DNA from: Okapia johnstoni
Lineage: Eukaryota > Chordata > Mammalia > Artiodactyla > Giraffidae
Direction: 5' to 3'
NCBI GenBank assembly: GCA_024291935.2
Contig: CM044307.1
Location: forward strand, 96,663,461-96,727,460
DNA length: 64,000 bases
In this document: in pieces, positions 43,081 to 53,668 of the stretch
Layout: the number at the start of each line of letters is the position of its first letter
Numbering within the stretch: the stretch's first letter is position 1
Made by a program: the position numbers and the translations under genes
The notes under the pieces: generated by a model
The model's input: the letters and a program-made list of their open reading frames with translations, nothing else
Databases searched by the model: none
Told to the model about the DNA's origin: nothing

Positions 43081-43970
43081 AATAACTGGACAGGCCATTC
43101 AGAAACCTTCTGGTAAGACACCACGTTATTCCTCCAGCCTCTGCTCCTGCTGTGTTTCTAACCAAACACAGTAGTTTGTTCCCTCTACACACTTAGCATT
43201 TCCCTGAACTGCTCAATGATGGAAGGGTATGCAAGATGAATTCAGGACCAAACCCAGCTAAATGTGTCAAGTCAGTCACATTTGTCTTTTGGTCCTTCCA
43301 GACCTCTACTTAGATTTCTCTCCTTTGCCTTGTTCACTATGCAGTGTTACTACTTTGAGGGGAATTCTGTAAACTTATTCAGCTTGATGTGTAGGGCTAC
43401 AGGCAACCAGGAGGGTTCATACACAGTTTTATCTACATTTCACTCAGGTTGACCAAGTGCCTCAAAATGATCTGGATAATTGAGAGTAGAGGTTTCTGCC
43501 CAGGAAACAAACAAACAAACAAAATCTTCTATGAAATTTTGATTTCCTAATTAAGCAAACTGTACTGTTATTACTATCTGACATGCCTCAGGGACAGATA
43601 TTTCATAGGAGAGGCTTCCACACTTACTCTCTAGGTCTGCACCACACATTCCAGGGTCAATGTGCTCTTCATGTTAGCCTGGTATCTCAATACAGGCATC
43701 TCTGTGCAGAGTGGCCTGGAGAGACATAGCTCCCAATTCATGTTAGTGTTACTACCAGCCAGGTTGGGTAGGGCTGCTGCTAAGTCATTCTGTTTCATTG
43801 CCACATAATTCAGGATAGTGTTATCTCATTTTTTTTTTTAATTTTCAGAAAATATAATATAGGCAGTTGAGCAGTTTTATCAAAAACCTTACAAATAAAA
43901 TCTTCAGTTTTAAATTCTCACTGAGTTTGATATCTCTATTTTCCCTTTGCCTCTTTTTTCTGATATATAC
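43081..43970. other. Unique non-coding stretch
   Basis: Holds a short (CAAA)n run near 43508 and (T)10 near 43831. No gene recognised. Confidence 0.5.
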
Positions 43971-43974
43971 TTTC

Positions 43975-44385
43975 TATAAGAGTGTCTGGCACATTATAAA
44001 CACTTTAAAAAGCATTTGTTGGGCTTCCCTAGTGAATTCAGTGGCAAAGAACCCTCCATCTCACAGGAGACACAGGTTTGACCCCTGATCCAGAAGAGTC
44101 CACATGCTACAGACCAACTAAGCTGCAACTATTGTGCTGCAACTATTGCGCCTCTGCTCTTGAGCCTAGGAGCCCCACTATTGAAGCCCGTATGCTCTAG
44201 AGCCCTTGCTCTGCAACAAGAGAAGCCACTGCAATGAGAAGTCCATGTGCCACACTGGAGGGTCGCCCCAGCTCACCACAACTAGAGAAAAGCCTGCATA
44301 GCAACAAAAACCAACCAGAGCCATAAAGCAAAAATAAGTAAATATAATTTTGAAAAATAAATAAAAAAAATTTGTTGAGTAAATT
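43975..44385 (+). repeat. L2/MIR 3' terminus split by CHR-1
   Basis: 'agtgtctggcacattataaa' and 'cactttaaaaagcatttgtt' form an L2/MIR 3' end that resumes after the CHR-1 with 'tttgttgagtaaa'. Confidence 0.6.
44022..44369 (+). repeat. CHR-1 SINE with 8-bp TSD
   Basis: 'gcttccctagtgaattcagt', 'gcaacaagagaagccactgc', 'aatgagaagtccatgtgcca', 'actagagaaaagcctgcata' and a long A-rich tail. ATTTGTTG at 44014-44021 and 44370-44377. Confidence 0.92.
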
Positions 44386-45557
44386 TTCTTTTCAAAATAT
44401 TTTGAGAAAAGGAATTGACAATAAGATTGTCACTATAAAAAAGTATTCTTGTGTCACAGAAAGACTACTTAGAGGTTCAAAACCTGAAATATTTATGTCT
44501 GAAATGCTGAATGTATAGAGGTCCTCAAATACCCAGAGCACTTTCCTACTGAAAGTTTCCATGTAATGTTCTGATTTGGGCTTATTCTGAGAACTCTGAA
44601 GAATCACTACTCTTGGCCAGACACAGAGAATACATCACCTCTCTTCACTGCTTCAAAGTTAGTCAAGCATCATCTCTGTACTCATGTACATAAGTAAGCC
44701 CTTCAAGAGCCCACAGCCAAATCTGGATGATTTTGTCCTTTGCTAGATATGTGTTTCCTTGTATGAAATGTTCATTTCCCCTGAGGTAGGAGCACATCTT
44801 GATAATTCATCATAAGTTTCCCCCATGCCTACCCCCATCCCCAGCAAAGACACTATCTCTCCAACATTCTGTGTCGGTTTGGGGACAAATGCTGGAATGA
44901 AGGGAAGAGATTGTAACCTGAGTAGTTCATCTCTCAGTGACTTCAGCAGATTAAGTTTTGATTCAGTAAGAAAGGAAATTTTTTGATTTTTAAAAATTTA
45001 CTTTGAAAAAAACTTTTAGTTGATAAATGTTATATAGTATAGTATAAACTGCAAAATACAGTGAAGATGATTGTCAAGATTTCAACATTGTATGTATGTT
45101 TTTCTACACATTTTAATTTTATGCCCGGGGTTTTCATTGAGACCATCTGGCAACATTCATTTCCTCTCGCTTTTACTCCATACTAAATTATACTGCTTCC
45201 CATATCCTGGGCAATGTGTCCCCTTAATGTACTAATTTAAGGTCTCAGGGCTTAATATGATGCTGCTCCTAGATTACAGTGTTTGACAGTTGACCTTGGT
45301 GCTACAAAAACTTCAGTGCTTCTGATTAATCAGAAGAGGGAATTACCCACAAAACATGATATCACTCAGGAAAGTGTTTGCTGGGGCCTCTCAATTCCAC
45401 CAAGATAGATAAATGGAGAAGACTTTTGTTTTTTTGAAAAAACAAACTGTATGTGCGTGGAAAAGCCATGAGAGAAAAGTTGAGTTCCATGGAGTATAGA
45501 CGCCATCCATAACAGTTGTAACCCTTATGCTCTCACTAACATGGAATAGAATAAGGA
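44386..45557. other. AT-rich unique stretch
   Basis: No repeat or gene recognised. 'tagtatagtataaactgc' near 45035 is locally AT-repetitive. Confidence 0.5.
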
Positions 45558-45558
45558 G

Positions 45559-46650
45559 TTCAGTTCCATTCAGTCGCTCAGTTGTGTCCGTCTCTTTGCG
45601 ACCCCATGAATCGCAGCACGCCAGGCCTCCCTGTCCATCACCAACTCCCAGAGTCTACCCAAACCCATGTCCATCGAGTCGGTGATGCCATCCAACCATC
45701 TCATCCTCTGTCGTCCCCTTCTCCTCCTGCCCCCAATCCTTCCCAGCATTAGGGTCTTTTCCAATGAGTCAACTCTTAGCATGAGGTGGCCAAAGTACTG
45801 GAGTTTCAGCTTCAACATCAGTCCTTCCAATGAACACCCAGGATTGATCTCCTTTAGGATGGACTGGTTGGATCTCCTTGCAGTCCAAGGGACTCTCAAG
45901 AGTCTTCTCCAACACCACAGTTCAAAAGCATCAATTCTTCGGCACTCAGCTTTCTTCACTATCCAACTCTCACATCCATACGTGTCTACTGGAAAAACCA
46001 TAGCCTTGACTAGACGGACCTTTGTTGGCAAAGTAATGTCTCTCCTTTTTAATATGCTATCTAGGTTGGTCATAACCTTCCTTCCAAGGAGTAAGCGTCT
46101 TTTAATTTTATGGCTGCAATCACCATCTGCAGTGATTTTGGAGCCCCCCAAAAATAAAGTCTGACACTGTTTGCACTGTTTCCCCATCTATTTCCCATGA
46201 AGTGATGGGACCAGATGCCATAATCTTAGTTTTCTGAATGTTGAGCTTTAAGCCAACATTTTCACTCTCCTCTTTCATTTTCATCAAGAGGCTCTTTAGT
46301 TCTTCTTCACTTTCTGCCACAAGGGTGGTGTCATCTGCATATCTGAGGTTACTGATATTTTTCCTGGCAATCTTGATTCCAGCTTGTGTTTCTTCCATCC
46401 CAGCATTTCTCATGATATACTCTGCATATAAGTTAAATAAGCAGGGTGACAATATACAGCCTTGACGTACTCCTTTTCCTATTTAGAACCAGTCTGTTGT
46501 TTCATGTCCAGTTCTAACTGTTGCTTCCTGACCTGCATACAGGTTTCTCAAGCGACAGGTCAGATGGTCTGGTATTCCCATCTCTTTAAGAATTTTCCAG
46601 TTTATTGTGATCCACACAGTCAAAGGCTTTGGCATGGTCAATAAAGCAGG
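45559..46650 (-). mobile_element. BovB LINE, 5'-truncated (about 1.1 kb)
   Basis: The 3' terminus is at 45559 ('ttcagttccattcagtcgct'). The element continues to 'caataaagcag' near 46649 where BovB identity ends abruptly. It retains many CpGs and long open stretches, suggesting it is among the younger copies here. No convincing TSD is visible; a GGAATA hexamer lies near both ends. Confidence 0.94.
45570..46452 (-). pseudogene. BovB ORF2: RT palm and C-terminal domain in two frames
   Basis: Two overlapping minus-strand frames cover the protein in order. 46452-46120 (110 codons) starts in the RT palm (SPCLFNLYAEYIM) and has the catalytic YADD at residues 38-41 (bases 46330-46341). 46187-45570 (205 codons) carries the C-terminal block ([35 protein letters not shown]) to its apparent natural end. 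The frame switch falls near a C/A homopolymer at about 46143-46155, consistent with a single small indel. The N-terminal RT half and the endonuclease are lost by truncation. Confidence 0.92.
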
Positions 46651-46724
46651 GGGGAATACAAATTAAGCTTTTCTGAGTTGCTAAACACAATTTTAAGAAA
46701 AATGTCCCCTGAGGATGTGCTTCA

Positions 46725-46746
46725 ACACACACACACACACACACAC
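46725..46746. repeat. (AC)11 microsatellite
   Basis: Eleven AC dinucleotides, about 75 bp beyond the BovB truncation point. Confidence 0.95.
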
Positions 46747-46913
46747 CATCTTGAACACAGATTACCTAAAAAGATTTCAGAGATAACAACACCAGATGGT
46801 GGTGAGACAGGGAGATTGTTCAACAGAACCACAGGGAAAGCAGTTAAAAATCTGAGGTCAGTTTGGCCTTCTGGTCAACAGATGTATAGCTTAAATGATT
46901 GCTATGTTCGTAA

Positions 46914-46999
46914 AGGAGAGGAAGGAAGGAAGGAAGGAAGGGGGGTAGTAGAAAGGAAGGAAGGAAGAAAAAAGAAAGGGAAAGAAAAGAAAAAAAGAT
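46914..46999. repeat. Purine-rich (GGAA)n tract
   Basis: Two GGAA/GAAG arrays separated by 'ggggggtagtag', trailing into AAAGA-rich sequence. The frame through it (46678-47001) is an artefact of low-complexity Lys/Glu/Gly codons. Confidence 0.93.
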
Positions 47000-47575
47000 A
47001 GGTTATCTCCCATGATATAGCATGTCTCCATGTAAATGCTACTGGTAATTTAATGTTTTAAACATGCATTACTATAACAACCTCTTAAAGGGAAAAAACA
47101 ACACATAAGAGGCATTACTCAAAGTAATAAACTCAATAGTGACTTCAACAGATTGAGTTCCTGTGACCCCCTTTGAAGTTATGAAGTCACAAAACATAAA
47201 GCAAACTCTGAAATTTTGAAAAGAAAACGGCTGAATGAACTGAGCTTTATGGCCTGTGGCAGGGTCAGTCTCTCAGTCTCCTCACATCTGAACATTGTTA
47301 ACACTCTTTTACCAAGTTCTCATCCATTTACATATGTACCTTTTCTTAATTTTTTTCCCCAAACTAATAGATCATTGACATTTCAAATTCATACTGATAC
47401 AACTAGAATATTAACCCAGTGAAATGTTTTTGTCACAAAAGTAAGTACACAGATGAGCCAATGAGAAATGTGTGTTCGAGTTGCTTGAGGACCGGCGGGA
47501 AATACATGATACATTCACACCCACATGGACAGGCTGAGGTGACACATATGGTTGCTTAAGTTGTGCACTGCACAA
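47000..47575. other. Unique non-coding stretch
   Basis: Nothing recognised. Confidence 0.5.
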
Positions 47576-47579
47576 GCTG

Positions 47580-47760
47580 CATGGTCGACTAAGCAGTCTG
47601 TAAATAAAGTGATGGGCCGTGGGAGCACAAAGGAGAGAGGCTTCCTCCATCTGAAACGTTAGGAGAGGCTTCCTAGAAGAGATGATATTTAAGCTGCACA
47701 TTGATGGAAAGGGTTTAGACGAACATACATGATGTAATGCTGGTGAGAGAAATTTAGCTA
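47580..47760 (-). repeat. L2 LINE fossil
   Basis: 'agaggcttcctagaagagat', 'gatatttaagctgcacattg' match the reverse complement of the L2 3' UTR ('gcttcctggaggaggtgaca' type). Confidence 0.55.
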
Positions 47761-48431
47761 GGAGAAACTGACTGCTTCTGACACCAGTGGCCCAGAACCC
47801 ACTCACTGATTTTGGTCCTATGTGGTGTGATCAATGTGTATCACTCTGACCTGACCTCTTCATAGGACTCCTTCATGGGGATTCTTTCTATACCTGCTGA
47901 GGCCTTTGCTTCATGCCTCCCACCCTTTTTCCTGCTTTGCTAGCTAGCTCCACTGCAGATCTGAGGTTAGGCTTTACTGCCCATCACCCACTCTCCATCC
48001 CAGTCTAGACTAGGCCCTCTCCCTGGAACTCTGCACAGATCTCTCATCAAACTTATATATGTTCTAAATAGAGCCTCTGCAAAACTATAGGCTCTTTAAA
48101 GCCTCAGACTATGCTTACCTTGTTCACAACTAATTCTCCACCTTGTTCACAACAAATTGTCCAGTGACTAACATAGTCACTGATACTGATGAGCTCAGTA
48201 AATAATTTTTGAATTGCTAACAAAGCAATAGTTTGCTACATCAAATTAAAATAGGCTTTGTGAGAAAGGGAGACTGAAAATACTAGGTCTTCTGTACAAT
48301 TCAACTTCTTTCAAAAGTGCCTGGAGATTTATAAAATAAATTTTAGGTAATAAGATTTTACATTTCTTTAATTTTTAAAACTCTGCTCTATGAACATTTA
48401 GAATTGTTATCCGACTAAACAAGTAAGTCCT
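47761..48431. other. Unique stretch with a 23-bp tandem duplication
   Basis: ACCTTGTTCACAAC-containing 23-bp unit occurs twice end to end (48117-48139, 48140-48162; 21 of 23 identical). Otherwise nothing recognised. Confidence 0.6.
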
Positions 48432-48441
48432 ATCCACATGG

Positions 48442-49652
48442 AGGCAAAGGAGAAAGGGAAAGATAAATCCATATGAATGCAGAGTTCCAGACAATAGCAA
48501 GGAGAGATAAGAAAGCCTTCTTAAGTGAACAATGCAAAGAAAGAGAGGAAAATAATAGAATGGGAAAGACTAGAGATTTCTTGAAGAAAACTGGAGATAT
48601 CAGGGGAAGATTTCATGCAAAGATGGGCTCAATAAAGGACAGAAACAGTATGGACCTAACAGAAACAGAAGAGATTAAGAAGAGGTGGCAGAAGAGATTC
48701 AGATTGCAATGGACTGGTTCCAAACTGGGAAAGGAGTACGTCAAGGCTGTGTATCATCACCCTGCTTATTTAACTTCTATGCAGAGTACATCATGTGAAA
48801 TGCTAGTGTGGATGACTCACAAGGTTGAATCAAGATTGCTGGAAGAAATATTGGCAACCTCAGGTATGCAGATGATACCACTCTAATGGCAGAAAGTGAA
48901 GAGGAACTAAAAGAGCCTCTTGATGAGGGTAAAAGAGGAGAGTGAAAAAGCTGGCTTAAAACTCAACATTCAAAAAACTAAGGTCATGGCATAAGGTCCT
49001 ATCACTTCATGGCAAATATATGGGGAAAAAGTGGAAACAATGACAGGTTTTATTTTCTTGGGCTCCAAAATCACTGTGGATGGTTACTGCTGCCATGAAA
49101 TTGAAAGAGTCTTGCTCTTTGGAAGAAAAGCTGTGACAAACCTAGACAGCATATTAAAAAGCAGAGACATCATTTTGCTGACAAAGGTCCATATAGTCAA
49201 AGCTATGGTTTTTTCAGTAGTAATATATGGGTGTGAGATTTGGACCAGAAAGAAAGAAAGCTGAGTGCTGAAGAATTATACTTTTGAAATTTTGTGCTGG
49301 AGAAGACTCCTGAAAGTCCCTTGGACAGCAGAGAGATCAAACCAGTCAATCCTAAAGGAAATCAATCCTGAATATTCACTGGGAGGGACTGGTGCTGATG
49401 CTGAAGCTCCAATACTTTGGCCTCCTGATGCAAAGAGCTGACTCATTGGAAAAGGCCCTGATGCTGGGAAAGATTGAGGGCAGGAGGAGAAGGGGATGAC
49501 AGAGGATGAGATGGCTGGATGGCATCACCAACGCAATGGAGATGAGTTTGAGCAAACTCCAGGAGATAGTAAAGGACAGGGAAGCGTGGTGTGCTGCAGT
49601 TCACAAGGTCTGTCCAAAGAGGTGGATACGACTTAGCAACTGAACAACAACG
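48442..49652 (+). mobile_element. BovB LINE with internal deletion and perfect 10-bp TSD
   Basis: Sense BovB from 'aggcaaaggagaaagggaaa' to 'ctgaacaacaacg'. ATCCACATGG flanks it at 48432-48441 and 49653-49662. The sequence jumps at about 48691-48700 from the endonuclease-RT linker directly to the RT palm; the 1.8-kb copy at 31645-33443 has about 0.8 kb of RT fingers between the same landmarks. Confidence 0.95.
48473..49264 (+). pseudogene. BovB ORF2 remnant, deletion-fused
   Basis: Codons 1-72 of the frame 48473-48886 are the ORF2 linker (ARRDKKAFLSEQCKE, MGKTRDFLKKTGD). After the deletion junction the frame runs out of register with the RT. YADD is encoded at 48865-48876 in another frame ('tatgcagatgat'), preceded by a TGA within the palm region. 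49031-49264 retains the first half of the C-terminal block (SRDIILLTKVHIVKAMVFSV) before a stop. Not functional. Confidence 0.88.
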
Positions 49653-49754
49653 ATCCACATGGCACTGATCTCCACATGGCAAGAATATTAAAACACATGA
49701 ATTTCAGTTATTTTGAAAGTATAGAATATCAGGCTAAGGATAGCCTGATGTTCT

Positions 49755-50110
49755 GATTCATTCATCCAATAAAACATTCACTCCATGCCAGAGCTATTCT
49801 AAGCATTGAGGATACAGTTAGAAATAAGACAGGAAAGACTGCATGGGGGTGCTGGGTGGAGGAGATAAACATGTAAACCAACAAATAACCAAAAACATTT
49901 GGAGATGATGAGTGCTACCTGAGAAAATAAAAATGAGCTTGTGCCAAGAGATGGGAACATGAAATACTTTACAGATGATCAGAGAAGGCATCTGTGAGGT
50001 AGGAGTATTTAGGCTGAGACGAGAAGGAAACAGGCGTGAGAATTGGGGAAGAATGTGCTGAGGTCTGTTATAGAAAGTTGGAAATGACAGAGTTCAGACA
50101 TTTCACTGTA
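49755..50110 (-). repeat. L2 LINE fossil
   Basis: 'aacattcactccatgccaga', 'gctattctaagcattgagga', 'agataaacatgtaaaccaac', 'gaaggcatctgtgaggtagg' are in the order of a reverse-complemented L2 3' end. Confidence 0.75.
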
Positions 50111-50174
50111 GGGAAAGGTGAATCCATTGAGTGCCAGTGATGAGCACTATCCAGGCTTCTGCAGAGATCTTGCT

Positions 50175-50202
50175 CCCCCCACCCCACTCCACCCCCACCC
50201 CC
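50175..50202 (-). promoter_or_regulatory. G-quadruplex motif (minus strand)
   Basis: The plus strand carries C6 A C4 A-CTCC-A C5 A C5. The minus strand is therefore G5-T-G5-(6 nt)-G4-T-G6, four G-runs with loops of 1, 6 and 1. This satisfies the standard G3+N1-7 rule with margin. The plus strand could form an i-motif. A regulatory role is not shown. Confidence 0.8.
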
Positions 50203-50665
50203 AGCAGAATCACATTTCATGGTCAGAGAAGCAAGGCCTTGAAATGTGGGAGGTGAGATCAAATTTTTTATTTTTATTTCAAATACCTTCCCCATTTTCT
50301 ATTTAAATAACTCTGAGGAGGTATCTTCGCCTTCCAGCCCTGAACTGGTTAGGCTTCTTACTTGTACACCACTGACACTAATCTGACTGACTTAAGATGA
50401 AAAGAAGTCATTGGAAGGATATGAGGATTTTATTCATCCAGTGAAAATGCTGGAGAATCAGCTTAAAAAGCTGTCAGGAAACAAAGGTCCCAGTCAGCAG
50501 AGAACAGGGCCAATTCCCTGACAAAAGCATCTGCCTAGGTCCCGGAGCCTGGCACTGCTCCTACCCGATCCACACTGCCGGCTCTACTGTCAGTGGGCGT
50601 TGGCCACTCAGTTCCCATCTCACTTCATCACCACTGCTTCCAAGAATAATCTCTCAGTATCCTTT
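50203..50665. other. Unique stretch next to the G4 motif
   Basis: Nothing recognised. Moderate GC around 50530-50610, no CpG island. Confidence 0.5.
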
Positions 50666-50679
50666 TATTTTTGCATCTG

Positions 50680-50835
50680 TCCCTCCAGCTTCAGATTCCT
50701 TGGCAGAAACCAAGGAATCCAGTTGGCCAAATTCAGTATGCTTACATCTTGGTTTTCTCATCTCAAAAATGGGTACACTGGTATCATATCCACCTCATAA
50801 TGCTATTGTCAGGATTAAATTAGACAACATGACAG
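50680..50835 (+). repeat. MIR SINE fossil
   Basis: 'ttggttttctcatctcaaaa', 'atgggtacactggtatcata', 'cctcataatgctattgtcag', 'gattaaattagacaac' are in MIR core order. Confidence 0.75.
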
Positions 50836-50921
50836 TAGCTGTGCTTTGTGTTATTTTCATTCCTATTTGGACAGGTTTTTGGGGATAAGCGAAGTAGCTA
50901 CATAGGCCTTTATTCTAATTG

Positions 50922-51045
50922 TTTTTTATTTCTTTTGTTTTGTTTTTGGCCATATGCAGCATGTGGGATCTTAGTTCCCTAATCAGGGATTGAACCCATG
51001 CCCCCTGTATTGGAAGTGCAGAGTCTTAACCACTGGACCACCAGT
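50922..51045 (-). repeat. CHR-2 type SINE
   Basis: T-rich tail, then 'tttttggccatatgcagcat', 'gtgggatcttagttccctaa', 'tcagggattgaacccatgcc', 'gcagagtcttaaccactgga'. The head is cut just before the usual 'gggaagtcc'. Confidence 0.9.
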
Positions 51046-51388
51046 GGTTGCTATTTCCACTTTTGGTTTCCATTCCCTATCTTGTCATTTCATCACTCTT
51101 TTTTTCCCTTAATTTTCTCTTTTGTCTCCCATTTCATCTTCCTTAATGAATCTCAGTTTTCAGAATTATACACTGGTCTTTCATTGCTATCACTGGCCAA
51201 TCCGAGAATGTCTTTCATTTTATGAAGGAAAAGAATATTTCAAGTAGGATTGTCAGGACTTTGGTTCTTCATATTTTAAAATGATGTCTTTGGTTGTTGA
51301 GGACAAAGAGGTATTTTATTCTTGCATTTCTTTTCTAAGTCCAGAATCAGCCTAAAAACTGGAGGTTGCAAAATATTATTCTCTAGAG
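51046..51388. other. Unique AT-rich stretch
   Basis: Nothing recognised. The 75-codon frame 50998-51225 starts in the CHR-2 SINE. Confidence 0.5.
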
Positions 51389-51579
51389 CAGAGTTTTCAG
51401 TCTTAGCACTCTTGACTTTGTGGGTTGGGCAGTTCTTTGTTGTGGGGTCTGTCTTGTGTATTGAAGGATATTTAGCAGCATTTCTGGCAGCCAGTATCTA
51501 TCCTCTCCCCTATTCCAGTGTTACTATAAAAAAAAAAATGCATCCTGGAGGTTAAAACCATCCTGGTTGAGAATATCTG
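51389..51579 (-). mobile_element. MER5A-type hAT (Charlie) DNA transposon
   Basis: Minus-oriented MER5A of typical length (~190 bp): 'gggcagttctttgttgtggg', 'gtctgtcttgtgtattgaag', 'gatatttagcagcatttctg', 'gccagtatctatcctct', 'cctggttgagaatatctg'. Termini (cagagttttcag / gagaatatctg) are diverged inverted repeats. Non-autonomous with no coding capacity; the frame 51322-51555 is spurious. Confidence 0.88.
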
Positions 51580-52074
51580 CCAGGCATTCAATTAGGTGAT
51601 TTACATCTATGTTACTCTTGACTTCACCATGGGGCTCTTTTCTAAACAGTATTTAAATATTTTGCCCCAACTTAGATGACCTGGACCACTTCTTGAATAA
51701 ACTGACTGACTTTTTACAGTCCTAACCATAAGTTGTGTCTTGAACTTCCCACCTTGGCAACATGAGTGACTTCTTTCAGAGGGTACATATGGATCATGAC
51801 TGTATAGTCCATCAAGAATATTCATAAAGCAACTGAAATGTGTCTTTTTTTCCCTACATGACTTATAAGCTCACTGTTGCTGAAATATAGTTCTTTCATT
51901 GTCAAATACCATTGATTGTAGGATTCACCATTATAGCTTTCTTCTTGCTTAAAATACATTATGTTAAAAGTTCACGTCTTCTTTTTAGTTTAATTAACCA
52001 CAAATGTTACATACATTTGCATTCCACTTTATTTCTCAGGATTATAGTCAAATTATGAGTCTAAGGATAGTTTT
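51580..52074. other. Unique AT-rich stretch
   Basis: Nothing recognised. Confidence 0.5.
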
Positions 52075-52079
52075 AAATG

Positions 52080-52245
52080 GTAAGGTACATCAGAATTATC
52101 TTGGGAGCCTGTTAAAATGTATCTTACTTCTGTCCCTACCCTTCATATTATAACATTGAGGATGATGGGCAGAACCTAAGGATGCTCTAAACAAGCATCT
52201 CAGTGAATTCTGATGCCAGTAGTCCACCAACACACATTAAAAAAG
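52080..52245 (+). mobile_element. hAT-type MER relic (MER20/MER5B-like)
   Basis: 'acatcagaattatcttggga', 'gcctgttaaaatgtatctta', 'gggcagaacctaaggatgct', 'ctcagtgaattctgatgcca', 'gtagtccaccaacacacatt' follow the plan of small hAT MER elements. The exact family is uncertain. Confidence 0.65.
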
Positions 52246-53449
52246 GTTGGTTTAAGTTTTCTTTCCTTTTAGAGTATAAACGTTTTTCTAAATCACTCTT
52301 GGACCTTAGCAGTCATGTGTACCATCATAATAACACACTGTTTCATAGGCTTGTTTGTGATCTTAGGAGATGTTCTAAATAGTACCAAGGATTCATTTGA
52401 ACTTTCTACTTTGCTAAATTTGTAGTTTTGCTTTTAGTAATTCACTGATGTACCACTGGGAGTTGAATAGCTTGTTTTATAAGCCAGGTGGGACCTTTCA
52501 AGAGATGAATGTTTAATACGTGATACCACACTTTCCTGATGCTTATGTTGGCTACACTAATCTTTGCTGTCTTAGAAAATTCTCTAACTATTCCCCAAAT
52601 TTTGGCACTTTCTACTGTTTTTCAATATACCCCTTGGGGCAGAACAGATGATCTTCTGGATATAAAATAATTTTTATTTCAAGACTGCATCATAACATCA
52701 ATTTTACAAGAAATTTTAAGTGATGGTTAAGGATTGGAGTTTAATTTAAAATTCACCAGAGTATGATGTTACTAATGCAAAGCTGTTAATTGGGGTGACA
52801 ACTGAGAGATCAACACCTTGTCCACATGTTAAATTTGTCTGTGCCTAGTCATTGACAACTACTTATCAACTCGCCTCCTCCCTAGTGGCTGGAAATTTTC
52901 ATTCGTCATTTATTACATGTTCAGGTTTTAGAAGCAATCAAATATGATAAAAGGTATTTCACAATAAAAAATTAAAAATTTTAAGGCTAAGTTTTGCATT
53001 TGCTAATCATCATACTGTTTAAGAATATTGCTTAGGCAGACTTATCCAAACAGGGGAATTGTGTCCTACATAGAATTTTTACAACAAGAATTTTACTATT
53101 GCCAAAAATAAGAAGCACAGTATCTGAATCAATGGGGCTCCTTTTTTATATTACGTATACTAGTATTCACAAATAATTAGCAGGTTCTTGGTAAATGTGC
53201 TTCATCCCAATTAAAAAAAAACAAAACATAGGCTAATTCAGGAATTAAGGCTTAAACTCCTTTTCCCAGACAAACTAAAGAATTAGAAGATGCAGAAACA
53301 GTTTTATCAGACAGAAAACTACAGGATTAAGTCTGTAAACATAGTTAATACCGGAAATTCTTTGGCTCTATTTAATTTCAGAAGGCCGTGTTCCACATGA
53401 ACGACGCTAGAACACATTCCAAAATTGGCTGTTTCTATACATAATATGT
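52246..53449. other. AT-rich unique stretch
   Basis: No repeat or gene recognised over 1.2 kb. Confidence 0.5.
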
Positions 53450-53462
53450 GCTAGTTAGTCAC

Positions 53463-53655
53463 TCAGTCATGCCTGATTCTTTGCAACCCCATGAACTGTA
53501 GCCCATCAGGCTCCTCTGTCCATGGAATTTTCCAGGCAAGAATACTGGAGTGGGTTGCCATTCCCTTCTCCAGGGGGCCTTTCCAATCCAAGGATTGAAC
53601 CTGGGTCTACTGCAATGGCAGGCAGATTCTTTACCGTCTGAGTTATGAGTGAAGC
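53463..53655 (-). repeat. Bov-tA SINE with 13-bp TSD
   Basis: 'gattctttgcaaccccatga', 'gcaagaatactggagtgggt', 'ccaatccaaggattgaacct', 'gcagattctttaccgtctga'. CATAATATGTGCT at 53450-53462 and 53656-53668 is a perfect duplication. Confidence 0.96.
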
Positions 53656-53668
53656 CATAATATGTGCT

